From positions 516,501 through 580,500 of the forward strand of contig CAJHZI010000568.1 in the NCBI GenBank assembly GCA_905160935.1: a DNA stretch of 64,000 bases, written 5' to 3'. The notes under the pieces are model-generated. The model had not been told where the DNA came from. It was given only the letters and a program-made list of their open reading frames with translations, and did no database searches. Below, piece after piece: positions 1 through 11,861 of the stretch; positions within the stretch are counted from its first letter, which is position 1, and each line of letters begins with the position of its first letter. Made by a program: the position numbers and the translations under genes. The DNA comes from Enchytraeus crypticus. Taxonomy: Eukaryota > Annelida > Clitellata > Enchytraeida > Enchytraeidae.

Positions 1-73
1 GAAAGTCTGAGACAATGGCTTGATCAGTGAGGTCCCCAAATTCGTACTACAGAGAGTGACAGAGAGAACGTAG

Positions 74-135
<62 letters not shown>

Positions 136-136
136 C

Positions 137-167
<31 letters not shown>

Positions 168-242
168 CAGAGAGACGAGAGAGACAGAGAGACAGAGATA
201 ATCAAAACCAGAAAGACAGAACGAGTCAGTAGATAACCTCAC
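1..242 (-). repeat. Intron of the LIM gene with (GA)n microsatellite
   Basis: Downstream of the exon ending at 243 the intron is mostly an interrupted GA/GACA microsatellite (about 57-210). Reading frames here are shadows of the repeat. Confidence 0.85.
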
Positions 243-3200
243 CTGTTTCACTGCCCCCGGGCTCTTGGCCCCGCCCCCGTTCTGGATCTCCTTGAACTTG
301 GCGAGCAGAGCCTTGGTCGTCCCCTGCTCTGGGAGTTCTGCCACGGTCACGGGCTCATGGGACCTGGGGGCCTGGCCGTCACCCCCTCCTGCTGCCGTCG
401 TGTAGCGTGCCAACATTTCACGAGTGGAGGTGGAGGGGAGGTCGGAGGGACCGCCGTTTAGGTCGTCGCGCCTGTTTGCCACATCGGGTTGACTGGTCGG
501 CTTCTCCCACTTAGAAGGGCTCTTCTGTTTGGCTGCCTGGGGTGTGGACTGCTGACCAATCATACGATTGATTACATTTAATAGCCTGATGCGAACCAGC
601 CAATCACAGCATTTGTGGATATATGAACCAGCCAATCACAACATTTGTGGGTATGTTGAACCAGCCAATCACAGCATTGAATACATTTTGATTCTCACAA
701 CATAGAATCGGTAGCTGAAGAGTTCGTACTAGGGTATGCAGCACAGTTAGGATCTTAGATTAATGATTAATGATTAAGCAGTAATCATTTAACAAGGTAT
801 GTAGGTTATAATAGAACTTAACCATGCATGCGTCACTAACGAAGACTCGTAGAGCAGAGAGAAAGTTCTACAATTAATTGAGCTGTATAGGACCACAGGC
901 ATGCATTACATAGGCACTTAACACACTAGATATTATTGATAAACACATTAACACACACACACGCACACACACATACATACAAAAAACAACAAAAGAAATA
1001 CTCAATAAAGGAGCACACCAGCATAAATACAGCAATAAACATGCAGAAAATACAAATCCACACAAATAATTCAAGCTCAAAATAATGTTAAATAAAAATC
1101 AGCAAGCAGTTGTAAAGTTTAGCGTCTGTTAAACACTAGCAAACTGTAGGAGACTTTCTGACAACAGCCACACTGTCAAAGCTAGATTTGTCTTAACATA
1201 TGCCCCAGAAGCCTCATCAATTGAACGTTGTACAATGACTGTTTTAGAACAACAAGTGCCATATTCTTAATTCATCTATTTTTTCATAAAGGTCATAAAA
1301 TTCAAATGAAGGCAAAAACTTACCCCGGCATTAGGCTGCAAACCCTCAAACGTATCTACAAAGTGTAAGTTAACAATATATTGAATTTTATTTATTTAAT
1401 TTCAATTCAATTCAATGGTACAATAATCGTTCAACAGTAAAAAGCGAATAGCAAAAAGTGCTACCTAAAATCATTACAACAACAACAACAACAATTAGAG
1501 CGATACAGTCAGAAATGACAATATCGAGCACTATTGAGACAAAATCAAGCCTATATATATCACATGAATATATGCACAACAGTACTCTATCTTGTCAACA
1601 CAACCAATTTCAACCAATCATTAAGCATTGCCTAGGCCTCCCCACAATTAACGGAGGATTTATCAGACATTTATATATTAGTTAACTCTGTACAACTGAT
1701 TCAATACAACAAGTAGAGAGATCGTTTATAAATATATATAATATATAATGGCTGGAGCCAGTGGCGATGTCGGTAAGATATTCGACCGCGGATAAGTATG
1801 TGCTGGGTCCAAATTCTGGGCTCGCCCGTCACTGACATCGCTTTCGAGTAAGGAAACTGACGTTAACATTAGCTTTTTAGCTTTTACTTTATATATCACA
1901 GTATAATTTGAATACTTCAATGCTGCTCTCTAAACCTTAGGCACAACAACAAGCACTTCAGTAAGCTACCTGAAATATTAACTGACGCTACTAAGTTACA
2001 CACATCAGTTAGTGAGTTGACATCACTCAAAGCTATGACTATAACTATGACTATAAACTAGAATGGATAAAGATAAGAGCACCTACCACAGCCTGGTGGT
2101 CTAGTCTTCTTCTCCATTCCAAATCCCTCCTCATAGTTACCTACAGTGTTATCATCAAACAGTCAAAATCAACAATCCCGCTTACAGTGTTACCATCTAC
2201 AAGCCCTCCTACAGTGTTACCATCTACAATCCCTCCTACAGTGTTACCATCTACAAGCCATCCTACAGTGTTACCATCTACAATCCCTCCTACAGTGTTA
2301 CCATCTACAAGCCATCCTACAGTGTTACCATCTACAAGCCCGCCTACAGTGTTACCATCTACAAGCCCTCCTACAGTGTTACGATCAAACAAATAATTCA
2401 ACTGTTGATCAATTACGTTCACTGCAGTGTCTAGTAAATTGTTAAACTGGATGATTAATGAGAAGATCAATCAATCAATCAATCAATAAGTAGTCCATAT
2501 CTGAACAGTCGGAATCAATCCATGATGAAACAAATTACTACTCAAACAATCAATCAATACATTAATTATTCAATAAATTACTACTCAATCAATCAATACA
2601 GCTTGAATATTTATAAACTTGGAATGTGCTAGAGCTTACAATATATAACTACCCATCCATTATCCTCCCTTTAATCCCAGTCCAGCTAGGGTCTGGACAT
2701 TAACAAATATCAGAAACTGAAATAATTCAAAACTTACTAAATACACAAGAATCACCAGTGTCACATAACGTTTACATATTATCCATTAGATTCACACTAT
2801 GCCATTTTATTCTTATGTTCTTTAGTTTTATCCCACTGAATCTACAACTAAATAAAATAATCTATAAACAGATAAACTGACTGATTGATCGATCGATTGA
2901 TTGATATAACATTTCTTAAGCAGAATTTTGTTTAATACCTTGACTATCACACTGTAGCTACTAGAGTCTAGAATAAGATTAATATGTATATATATTTAAT
3001 GCACTTCTCAAGGTTCTACGTAGCATAAAGCAACAGACTCTACGTCCCTGACATCATCCTAGTATAAGGAAACGGACGTTAAACCTTTATCATTATTATT
3101 ATTACAGGGGCAGCCAGTGACAGTCAAACCTTTAGTTCTGAACAGCTCGATGAAGTGAGGCTTGCAGTAGAGCTGCTTGTTGCCTCCTGCTGCCGTGTAG

Positions 3201-3337
3201 TTGCCCAGAGAGAGAACCCTCTTGCAGTGGGAGCACTTGAAGCAGGTCTTGTGGTAGACCGAGGAGTCCGCGATGATCTTCTCCATCTCGTACACCCTCT
3301 TGTTGCACTGCTTGCAAGTCATCACGTTGCTTGCGTT
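243..3337 (-). CDS. LIM-domain protein, EPLIN/LIMA1-like (3' part; continues off left edge)
   Basis: Four exons join in phase on the minus strand: 3337-3130, 2140-2087, 1355-1324 (a 32-nt microexon) and 551-243; the last ends at a GTGAGG donor, so the gene continues off the left edge. The first exon holds one whole LIM zinc-binding domain: C8-x2-C11, H29-x2-C32, C35-x2-C38, C58-x2-H61 in exon numbering, ending YCKPHFIELFRTKG. The next exon continues GNYEEGFG, the sequence that follows the LIM domain in EPLIN/LIMA1 proteins, which bundle actin and stabilise stress fibres and junctions. The rest is Ser/Pro/Gly-rich and probably disordered, with a short TTKALLAKFKEIQ helix near the end of the last exon. 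The GC-rich coding DNA contrasts with the AT-rich introns. Assignment to the EPLIN group rests on the LIM domain and its flank; other single-LIM actin regulators are possible. The first exon could begin 6 nt earlier at an alternative AG. Confidence 0.82.
552..690 (-). repeat. Three tandem copies of a ~40-bp unit upstream of a LIM-gene acceptor
   Basis: The motif AACCAGCCAATCACA recurs three times within about 100 bp, starting some 40 bp upstream of the acceptor of the exon at 551. The unit resembles the acceptor region (CCAATCATACGATTG) but holds no coding sequence. Confidence 0.6.
1474..1552 (+). mobile_element. SINE-like family B copy
   Basis: Shares TTAGAGTGCTACAGTCATCA, then GACAACATCGAGCACTATTG and GACAAAATCAAGCCGGCGAG with at least eleven other copies here. 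Full copies also carry GTGCAAATTCCAAAATC and a GAAAATCAGTCCAAAG end, and border (AAC)n or (ATT)n runs. The family has no coding capacity; orientation is arbitrary. This copy is partial. Confidence 0.65.
1749..1889 (+). mobile_element. tRNA-derived SINE, family A
   Basis: Full-length copy: GGAGCCAGTGGCGATGTCGG (A-box-like), a B-box region (GGTCCAAATTCTGGGCTC here, GGTTCAAATCCTGGGCTC in others), then TCACTGACATCGCTTTCGAG and GACGTTAACATTAGCTTTT. The internal pol III promoter pattern marks it as tRNA-derived. It lies in an intron of the LIM gene. Confidence 0.8.
2150..2392 (-). repeat. 27-bp minisatellite beside a LIM-gene acceptor
   Basis: About eight copies of a 27-bp unit. On the minus strand each carries GATGGTAACACTGTAG followed by GAGGG, close to the real acceptor GATGATAACACTGTAG at 2141. 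Because 27 is divisible by three, long frames (DGNTVGGLV repeated) run through it and are not genes. Confidence 0.85.
2651..2701 (-). mobile_element. Fragment of SINE-like family D
   Basis: CCCTTTAATCCCAGTCCAGC and AGGGTCTGGA match the end of family D copies elsewhere in the window. Confidence 0.4.
3036..3106 (+). mobile_element. SINE-like family C tail
   Basis: CCCTGACATCATCCTAGTAT then GAAACGGACGTTAAACCTTT and (ATT)n. The same string recurs at six or more places in the window. It sits 24 bp from a LIM-gene splice donor. Confidence 0.65.
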
Positions 3338-3344
3338 CTGAGCC

Positions 3345-3835
3345 TAACAACAACAACAACAACACTATAGATCTCTTGTTGCATTGCTTGCACATCAACA
3401 ACAACAACACTATAGATCTCTTGTTGCACTGCTTGCACGTCATCACAACACAACAACAACATTATAGATCTCTTGTTGCACTGCATATCACAACAACAAC
3501 AACAACAACATTATAGATCTCTTGTTGCACTGCATATCACAACAACAACAACAACAACATTATAGATCTCTTGTTGCACTGCATATCACAACAACAACAA
3601 CAACAACATAATAGATCTCTTGTTGCACTGCTTGCACGTCATCACAACACAACAACAACATTATAGATCTCTTGTTGCACTGCATATCACAACAACAACA
3701 ACAACAACATTATAGATCTCTTGTTGCACTGCATATCACAACAACAACAACAACAACATTATAGATCTCTTGTTGCACTGCATATCACAACAACAACAAC
3801 AACAACATAATAGATCTCTTGTTTCACGAGCAAGT
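3345..3835 (-). repeat. Minisatellite made of copies of the LIM exon 5' end
   Basis: Ten units of 45-52 bp. On the minus strand the long units carry GTGATGACGTGCAAGCAGTG plus CAACAAGAG, a copy of the first 29 nt of the coding stretch VMTCKQCNKR of the adjoining LIM exon, with one synonymous change. They are followed by (GTT)n. Units are ordered long-short-short-short twice (3414-3612 and 3613-3811), a 199-bp second-order period with a shared private variant in the last short unit. Confidence 0.9.
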
Positions 3836-3839
3836 GTAG

Positions 3840-5090
3840 CAATGTCACAACAACTATCAACACATCAATCACAAACAGAACAAAGTCGCAAATGTTCGCA
3901 TCTAATTCATTGCATGACGCCAGGTCAAGGAACAACGGAATAAATTAGCTGTTTTCTTGTTGTATAGCATAAGTTGTACTCACATCGCTAAGTAATCGCT
4001 GTCTAGTAAATATAAATAAAATTTAAGGGAGTAAAATCACCACATGCGGGGTATTAATCATGACAATTATAATAAATACTTACTAAAAAATAAGCTATAC
4101 AAAACACCATCAAAACACAAATACCGTTTTAAGTAACCAAACTATGACTTAACTATGGATTATGAATAGCTTTAAAATTAACACATTTACTAGTTCATTA
4201 ATTATGAACAAGCGAACAAAGATAACATTTTAGACAAAGTAATGAGCTTAGAATAAATATTAAGAAATCTGAAACCAATTTACACGTGCCTAATGAATCT
4301 TGTTTCAACAACAGTATTTAAAATAAATCGAGTGTAAAAGCTAAACCAAAAATAAGTTTACACTAGCTCTAGTAGAATGTCAACTATTAACAAATGTTTT
4401 AATAGTGTACGCTTAACAAAAGCTCAAAAATAAATAAAGCAAACTCTAGCAATCAGTCAGTGTAAAGCTATGACAATACTACAGTATAAACGAGCAAACA
4501 AGCTCTGAGCGGTGTAGTATATATACTTAAACAAGCTAAACTATTACTATTAAATAAATTACTACCAGTTTTACCATTGCAACAACAGAATAACGCAGTG
4601 TTACCACTATATCGCACAATTCCACAGTTACTGGACATGTATTTTTCACTCGGCACGTGGCAGCCAAGCAGACAAAGAAATGGATTCACGGAAACAAAGG
4701 AAGCGAGGGAGGGATGGAGCTGACCGGGACTGCGCGAGCACAGCCCACAGCTCTCTCATAAAAAACACTATCACCGCAACGTACCATGCAATGCCGACCT
4801 GTTACACTACGTTACTACGTTACGCAGCATTGAATTCACTATTCATAGTTATACACTGTTCATACAACTTGTATGAACAGTGAATAGTGTATGAATAGTG
4901 AATGCCTACTCTGTGAAATGCTGTAGCTCATCGGTTAAGTGTCTCGCCCGCGGGTCAATATGGCTCAATTTAAATCAATACTCGACTGAGCCTGACTCCG
5001 CTCAGTTTAAGATTTGCAAATTCTTTATTTCAAAACAATCAACCGAATAAGATAACTTCCATTAATCTTAATTATTGCTGTGGCATCTAA
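3840..5090. other. LIM-gene intron, no gene seen
   Basis: AT-rich sequence without exons or recognised transposons, except a hairpin at 4838-4907 and a degenerate tRNA-like stretch at 4915-4990 (GTAGCTCATCGGTTAAGTG, ACTCGACTGAGCC). Confidence 0.6.
4838..4907. repeat. Long near-perfect hairpin
   Basis: CACTATTCATAGTTATACAC and TGTTCATACAA are followed directly by their inverse, ending GAATAGTGAATG. Arms are about 33 nt with almost no loop. Confidence 0.75.
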
Positions 5091-5225
5091 TTAACGACTA
5101 TCAAACTATTGCTATTAATATTCACCCTTTTTTATATAATAATAAAATATATAAAAGGCATCTAATTACTGATTAACAATTAATTGCAATTAATATTTAC
5201 CCTTTTATTTTATATATTACAATTA
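5090..5225. repeat. Tandem duplication of ~65 bp, AT-rich
   Basis: GGCATCTAATTA and TTAATATTYACCCTTTT occur twice in the same order, about 65 bp apart. Confidence 0.6.
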
Positions 5226-5420
5226 CAGCTTAATTACTTAATATTATTTATTAATAATTATTATAAGAGTATTTGCTAATCAAACGTACTATATAAAATC
5301 GCACAATAGCTTACGAATGGTTTCGTAAAATGCGAGAAAATTACTTCAAAAGCTTCTTCTGCTTCTCATGGAGTGAATAACCTACGCAGTTCAACTGAAT
5401 TCTAAGCTTATTTATGAAGT

Positions 5421-5705
5421 TTACTCTACTGATCATTCAGTGATGTACAGTTACTCTACAGTCAGTGATGTACACTACAGTCAGTGATGTCACTACAGTC
5501 AGTGATATACACTACAGTCAGTGATGTACACTACAGTCAGTGATGTACCGTTACTCTGCAGTCAGTGATGTACACTACAGTCAGTGGTATACACTAGTCA
5601 GTGATGTACACTACAGTCAGTGATGTACACTAAAGTCAGTGATGTACACTACAATCAGTGATGTACAGTTACTCTACAGTCAGTGATACACAGTTACTCC
5701 ACTGA
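5421..5705. repeat. 18-20-bp minisatellite (ACTACAGTCAGTGATGTAC)
   Basis: About fourteen imperfect copies, some with an inserted AGTTACTCT. Confidence 0.85.
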
Positions 5706-5929
5706 CACGGGTGACTGTACCCTGACACAGATGTAGAATGATTCACATGGAACACGACGCCTCGTTCTCATCCACTTCCGCTCAGATTACTAAACGGATT
5801 GCTGAGGCTGTAAACCAGGACAAATACTTTGCTGTGACAGCTGAGTGCGAAGCAGCTGCTGCCTAACAATAATTTGTTGTGACAGCTGCCAGTGAAGCAG
5901 CTGCTGCCTAACAAATAATTTGCTGCGGG

Positions 5930-5999
5930 GGACATCCCTGACATCGCTCTTGTATGAGAAAACAGACGTTAAACCATTATTATTATTATTTATTGTTAT
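5930..5999 (+). mobile_element. SINE-like family C copy
   Basis: GGGGACATCCCTGACATCGC, then GAAAACAGACGTTAAACC and (ATT)n. Confidence 0.6.
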
Positions 6000-6366
6000 A
6001 GATAAAGAACAGGTACTAAAAGCTACCTCCGCTGATCCACTATCTGATGAGATACAACTCTCGCTAAGGGTTTAAAAAGCTTTTGGTGTGCTCATTATAA
6101 ATGTGTCAAGAGCAGTGAAAGAGATAGAGGAATTAAGAGCGCTATCAGACATTTCAGAACTAGTGATGTACATGTAACTAAAGAGGTAGAGAGGAGAACA
6201 TTACACTAGATGTAACGTTCATTGAGTGGGGGAGTGGGGGAGCCGGACAGAATGCAGGAACGCGAGCCTAAGAAACGGAAAGCAATGAAGATACGGAAAC
6301 AAGAAGAGTGAGAGAGATGGAGAAAGGTAGATTTGGACACGGAGAAAGAGAAGAAAAGAGATATAG
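6000..6366. other. LIM-gene intron, no gene seen
   Basis: Purine-rich stretch leading into the TA microsatellite; no exon or element recognised. Confidence 0.5.
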
Positions 6367-6501
6367 ATGGATATATATATATATATAGTATATATATATA
6401 TATATATATATATATCCATATATCTATATATATATAATATATATCTATATATATATATATATAGATATATATATATATATATATTATATATATTATATAT
6501 A

Positions 6502-6554
<53 letters not shown>

Positions 6555-6555
6555 T

Positions 6556-6597
<42 letters not shown>

Positions 6598-6617
6598 ATA
6601 TATATATAATATATATA

Positions 6618-6670
<53 letters not shown>

Positions 6671-6672
6671 AG
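6367..6672. repeat. Long (TA)n microsatellite with palindromic interruptions
   Basis: About 300 bp of nearly pure TA with rare TATC/GATA interruptions. Tyr/Ile frames on both strands are shadows of it. Confidence 0.95.
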
Positions 6673-7159
6673 ATATAGAGGGAGAGACTGAGACATACGG
6701 ACGATAACATTGAGAAAATATCGTCATCGAGCCTAGAGCAGAGAGAGGGTGGGGAGTGTTGGATAGAGTAGGGAGGGTGTAGAGGGGTAAGTAGGACGTA
6801 TAGAGCAACACTGGTGACTCATCAACATTCAAGCCTGACCCTATGACTAATCCTGCCGGTCAACTCAATGACCCACAACAACAACAACAGCCGTGACAAT
6901 TTATCAGTGAAATTAAATACTTCTCATCGTCCCAGACAACGAGAAATCTCGCTGTACGATATGTTACATACGCCGTATACAATACAATACGTAACTACAA
7001 GAAGCTGCTTCAACCTTGTCTCACACACATTGTAACCACTGTAACCCTGTAAACAAAAAACTATGCGAATTACAAAACACTGTCATCATTCAAGTCTTAA
7101 GCTAGGTTTGTTCAAGCTGACCTAGCTTAAGATTGGCGATGAATGTGCAAAATTGGCGA

Positions 7160-7470
7160 TGAATGTGCAAAATAAATAAATAAATTCTCTCCCTCTCTCT
7201 TTGTGCACTGCCTACTGGCAGGTCCATGGTATATAACGCCTCCAGTCTTCTCTATCTTCCGCTTTCCTCTTCATTTCCACATATGAGTGGGTCTTTAAAT
7301 CATCTAACATACCTAATCTCGGCCTGCCCCTGCCTCTTTTTCCTTCCATTCTACCTTTTATAACCTCTATTACTAGACCTTCTCCCCTTAGAATGTGTCC
7401 TATCCAACTCTTCTTCCTATTTCTTAATACATTTATCAGCTGTCTATCTGTCAACTATCAACTGTCTGTC
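7160..7470 (-). mobile_element. LINE remnant: C-terminal end of ORF2 and 3' tail
   Basis: A minus-strand frame (7454-7212) encodes [36 protein letters not shown] and MKRKAEDREDWRR, the C-terminus typical of endonuclease-reverse transcriptase LINEs. The stop is followed by CTGCCAGTAGGCAG, a short hairpin, an AGAG run and a (TTTA)n tail, as expected of a 5'-truncated insertion. Confidence 0.75.
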
Positions 7471-7837
7471 TAAAAAATCTTGATCAAATACAAATAAGGG
7501 GAAAATACAGATAAATGAAAAAAGTGAGTTGAGAGAGACAGAAAGTCAGTGCACTGTGGTGTATCTGCTCATAGAGTTGAGTGAATAGTCCACTAGTGCA
7601 ATAGAGCCAATATACACGTATACTGATGAGTAATATAATCTTGCCATTGGGTCAGCATTATAACAAAACATTAGCAACATTTAGACAAGCACAAAGAACT
7701 AAATTACCATACAATAGATTACACAGACTTCACATACGAGCGCTAGATTGAGCGAAGCTATTATACCAAATACAAGTTCTGTTTCATAAAACAATATCCC
7801 CAGTGTAATACTGTGTAACCGTGCAATACACCGTGTA

Positions 7838-7956
<119 letters not shown>

Positions 7957-8307
7957 TAAAATGTGAAATATACATTTGGAAATATAATATATAAGGTGTA
8001 TTATTTTGTATAATACATGCAATACTGTGTCGTCATACGTGTAATACTGGATTAACAAGTTTTGTCTACGTGATTTTTGTAACTTATCGCTATATTTTGT
8101 AACACTATTTTCACGCTGCATAGGACTACGACACGTAACTTGCAACATCTACCAGTTTATTAGACCCTATAAAAAATTTATACTCAACTAACTATTTCGA
8201 TTCTTTCAAGCTACTAGCTGAAGCTTCGAGGTCAGTGGAAGCTTTCTGCTTGTAATAAATCCCAGATAATTGCATAAGTTCTCACTAGGGCCTATTCAAA
8301 AGCAAAA

Positions 8308-8434
8308 AAGCTAAGGTCAACGTCAGTTTCCTCACTCAAAAGAGATGCCAATGACGGGCGAGCCCAGGATTTGAACCCCGTTCACACTGGTCCGCGGTCG
8401 AGTATCTTACCAACTACGCCACTGGCTCCAGCCA
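8308..8434 (-). mobile_element. tRNA-derived SINE, family A
   Basis: Reverse-oriented full copy: GAGCCCAGGATTTGAACCCC (B box) and CGCCACTGGCTCCAGCC at the head. Confidence 0.8.
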
Positions 8435-8764
8435 GTGAGCATGCTATAGCATTTAAGTTGTTAAAGGCTGTAAATCACTTTTCAACAGACTCAAAGCTGG
8501 ATGGAATAGAGTTCTGAGACACGCAGAGTAAAAGTAGATAAAATAGGAAAGTGTTTCATAAGGCATGAAGTTACCAACGACAAGTGAATAAAATATGAGA
8601 CTTGTAACTGCACCGAGTGACACAGGGATTAATATGAACAGTGGATTCATTGATACTGTTTAGATTCAGTCCATTCATCATCTCTCTCTCTCTAGATGGA
8701 AAGTGGCCAGGCGTCTCACTGCAGCATCAACAACAACAACGAGCTGTTGTCCCACGTGTATCAC

Positions 8765-8983
8765 TGAGAACAGGAGATGAGATCAAGAATTGAAGATGAG
8801 ACAAGAGATGAGATAGAGACGAGATGATACAGAGAAGAGATGCGACAGAGAAGAGACAGAGAAGAGATGAGACAGAGAAGAGATGAGACAGAGAAGAGAT
8901 GAGACAGAGAAGAGATGAGACAGAGAAGAGATGAAACAGAGATGAGACAGAGAAGAGAGGAGACAGAGAAGAGATTAGACAGA
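8765..8983. repeat. GAGACAGAGAAGAGAT minisatellite
   Basis: About a dozen imperfect 10-17-bp units. The Leu/Ser-rich frames across it are repeat shadows. Confidence 0.85.
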
Positions 8984-9146
8984 GAGTAAAAGCTGGTAAC
9001 GCTATGGTTAACGTCAGTTTCCTCACTCGAAAGCGATGTCAGTGACGGGAGTTTTGCAGGATTTGAACCCCGCACCATCTGACCCGCTTTCGAATATCTT
9101 ACGGACATCGCCACAGTGGAGATGCCGGTATGATATTCGACCGAGG
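8984..9146 (-). mobile_element. tRNA-derived SINE, family A, diverged
   Basis: Carries GTTAACGTCAGTTTCCTCAC, GGATTTGAACCCCGCACC and CATCGCCACAGTGGAG. Part of the head (GATGCCGGTATGATATTCGA) is repeated in opposite orientation at the end. Confidence 0.7.
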
Positions 9147-9239
9147 TAGTAGGAGATAAAGTAGGAGCAGAAGAGAATAGAAAGACACTATGAGACGAAA
9201 AAAGACAGAGAGTAGAAGACCGCTAAAATAAATTCACAT

Positions 9240-9246
9240 TACGAAT

Positions 9247-9288
<42 letters not shown>

Positions 9289-9315
9289 AAAAGAGAGAGA
9301 GAGAGAGATAGAGAC
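9240..9315. repeat. (GA)n microsatellite
   Basis: Interrupted GA run in a purine-rich stretch. Confidence 0.9.
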
Positions 9316-9779
9316 AGAATGAGAAAATACCCAATGAGAAAGTAAAACTGAAGAGAAAATAGAGAAAATACGGGACAGAGACAGACGCAGCGAGGAGAGC
9401 GAATAAACAGAAGATATTACGATATCATTCTAACGATCAATATAGAGCTGGAGATGTGAGACAGCAGAGAATAACTCTATCTCTCAGTCACATCCACTGA
9501 CTATCCCTGATTCACTCAGTTCTGTGGAATAGCAAGTCCACTGACTATCCCTGACTCACTCCTGTTTTATATACATTAACTAGTCATCCGAACTAGCTTC
9601 TGCAACTTCATTACGTTCAAAAGACAAATTTCCAAAATTCGTTGTATTTCCCGCATCCATAACTAACATCGGTAGCATCTTAGAACATGTCATCTAAAGA
9701 AGAAAACTCCTACAATTAGTGAAGACAATGATTTTAAGTGAGTATAAATAGTGAGCATAAAGGCACTCCGCATGGCTGT

Positions 9780-10115
9780 GAAAACAAATGTGAAGTAGAG
9801 AGAGCTATGTGAAGTAGAGAGAGCTATGTGAAGTAGAGAGAGCTATGTGAAGTAGAGAGAGCTATGTGAAGTAGAGAGAGCTATGTGAAGTAGTGAAAGC
9901 TATATGAAGAAAAGAGAGCAATGGGAATTAATTAAAGCGGTGTAAAGTAAAGAAGGCTACGTGACGAAGGTTTAAAGTAAAGAAGGCTACGTGAAGAAGG
10001 TGTAAAGTAAAGAAGGCTATGTGAAGTACGTGTAAAGTAGAGAAGGCAATGTGGAACAAGGTGTAAAGAAGGCTATGTGAAGTAGGTGTGAAGTAGCGAA
10101 GGCTATGTGAAATAA
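9780..10115. repeat. Two adjoining minisatellites (19-bp and ~28-bp units)
   Basis: Seven copies of GCTATGTGAAGTAGAGAGA (9795-9905) are followed by about six copies of GTGTAAAGTAAAGAAGGCTA plus GTGAAG (9944-10112). The units share GCTA(T/C)GTGAAG, so the second array probably grew from the first. Confidence 0.85.
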
Positions 10116-10522
10116 AGAAAACGACGAGAAGACCAGCTGATAGGGCAGTATTACAATGGAATGGTAATATCAATTACAATAGATTATTAGAATAATGTGA
10201 AAGCACTGAGCTACTCAGTGTTTGACAATGGACCCTACAAAACACATTACGACAGGATATCAGGTAACATAATGTAACATAAGTTACTTGCGAGCCTATA
10301 GGAGTGCCTTAAACACTTGTAAATCCTGCTTCTCAGCAGGACGCTGGAGACAAGCCAACTACTAGTTACACATACCGCATAGAAAGCTTCAAGTGTCATT
10401 GTCCTAAACAGTGGGTATTAGATTCAAAACGATCGCCATATTGTTTCTTTACTTCTGTTACCAAATTTTTTTCATTTTTTTTAACTTTTTCAAAGTTAAG
10501 AGTTAGATTCATATAGAGCACC

Positions 10523-10525
<3 letters not shown>

Positions 10526-10579
<54 letters not shown>

Positions 10580-10612
10580 AGAGTGAGAGAGAGAGAGAGA
10601 GAGGGAGAGATA
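10526..10612. repeat. (CT)n-(GA)n inverted microsatellite
   Basis: About 50 bp of CT run into about 30 bp of GA, able to form a hairpin. Confidence 0.9.
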
Positions 10613-10699
10613 AATACAAAGACTTTTTATACGCTGGGACCCAACAACACTATGCAGTACGTAATCACTCTCAAACAAGTACAACGCAATAGATTAGCC

Positions 10700-11720
10700 C
10701 CGAGCAGGTCAGTAGAGACTGTAGAGTTGGGTGAATTTCAATAGAAAAGGGGGCTATCAGCAGAGCTAGTTACCAAACAGCTGTCATACAACCTCCTGTC
10801 ACATTCATTATCTCACTGCGTTCAACCCGCACACTCTACCCTGATAGTAAGTAGTACAGTCATCGAGACATTGCTATGTTTAGTTCTATATCTGCTTTCT
10901 GCGCAGAATTTGACACTTAGAACGCAGTAATGATTAAAAATTTCAAAAGAATTAATATAACAAAATATAAGCTTTCAAACAATTACCAGTTAAACATTCC
11001 AACAGCACGCCGTATATTGAATATAAGCAATAGGAACTCATTCATTACTCCCCATACATCCTCCTAATTAAAGCATCTAATTGAATTTACTACACGAGCA
11101 TACACTCGCAGCCACATTCTTAATCTTCGTTCAGCCCACCCACTGCAACAAACAGGATATACTAGTGTTTACTTAGCTAATTTACCAGTTAAAGTCTATT
11201 AGCTAAATTACAAACAATAATCTAATTACACTAAGATGTAACCATTAGTGTTGCAACCGTTAACAAAATGACAGCATAAACAATGAATGGTACAATACAG
11301 AGGCATAGATCTGCAGTGTCAGTTGACAAGCTATAGTTAATGAACAAGCCTAACTCACTTAACATTCATTATTTATAAGAAGTTCTACTTTACAGAGCAC
11401 TGCCAAAGCTCTATCGTTGAATATCTCAACTATAGACATATTTTAATAAATTAAAATAACAAAATCAATCAACAGTTCAATGATAATTTTTCACTATTGA
11501 AAACTATATCCTTTGTAATATTTAGCAAACTCATAAACTTAACCCAAAGTAGGTCGCACATCTGAAGGGCCTAGCAAAATCAGAGTTACGGTTCTGTTTC
11601 AAATACAGCAGTAATTTACCCACAACATAGAGAAATCATACCTCTGCACTAGCTGCAATGTGCCCTGTATCTACTGCAATTATTCTGACGAATCAAGAAT
11701 GGAGTACAAAAATAGAAACA
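10700..11720. other. LIM-gene intron, no gene seen
   Basis: AT-rich unique sequence without an exon, repeat or element that I can support. Confidence 0.5.
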
Positions 11721-11725
11721 ATATT

Positions 11726-11861
11726 GCTGGAGACAGTGGCTATGTCGGTAAGTTATTCGACCGCGAAGCAGTATGTGCGGTGTTCAAATCCTGGGCTTTC
11801 CCGTCATTGATATCGCTTTCGAGTGTGGAAACTGACTTTAACATTAGCTTACCAGCTTTAT
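11726..11861 (+). mobile_element. tRNA-derived SINE, family A
   Basis: Full copy: GGAGACAGTGGCTATGTCGG, GTTCAAATCCTGGGCTTTC, GATATCGCTTTCGAG, TTAACATTAGCTTACCAGC. Confidence 0.8.

Noticed and set aside
1749..1889. Genuine tRNA gene
   Set aside because: Only A- and B-box-like motifs are present; no cloverleaf, acceptor stem or anticodon arm can be folded, and the copies are dispersed with a shared non-tRNA tail.
4468..4883. Two overlapping frames on opposite strands near 4.5-4.9 kb
   Set aside because: No domain, no splice continuity, and one runs through a hairpin.
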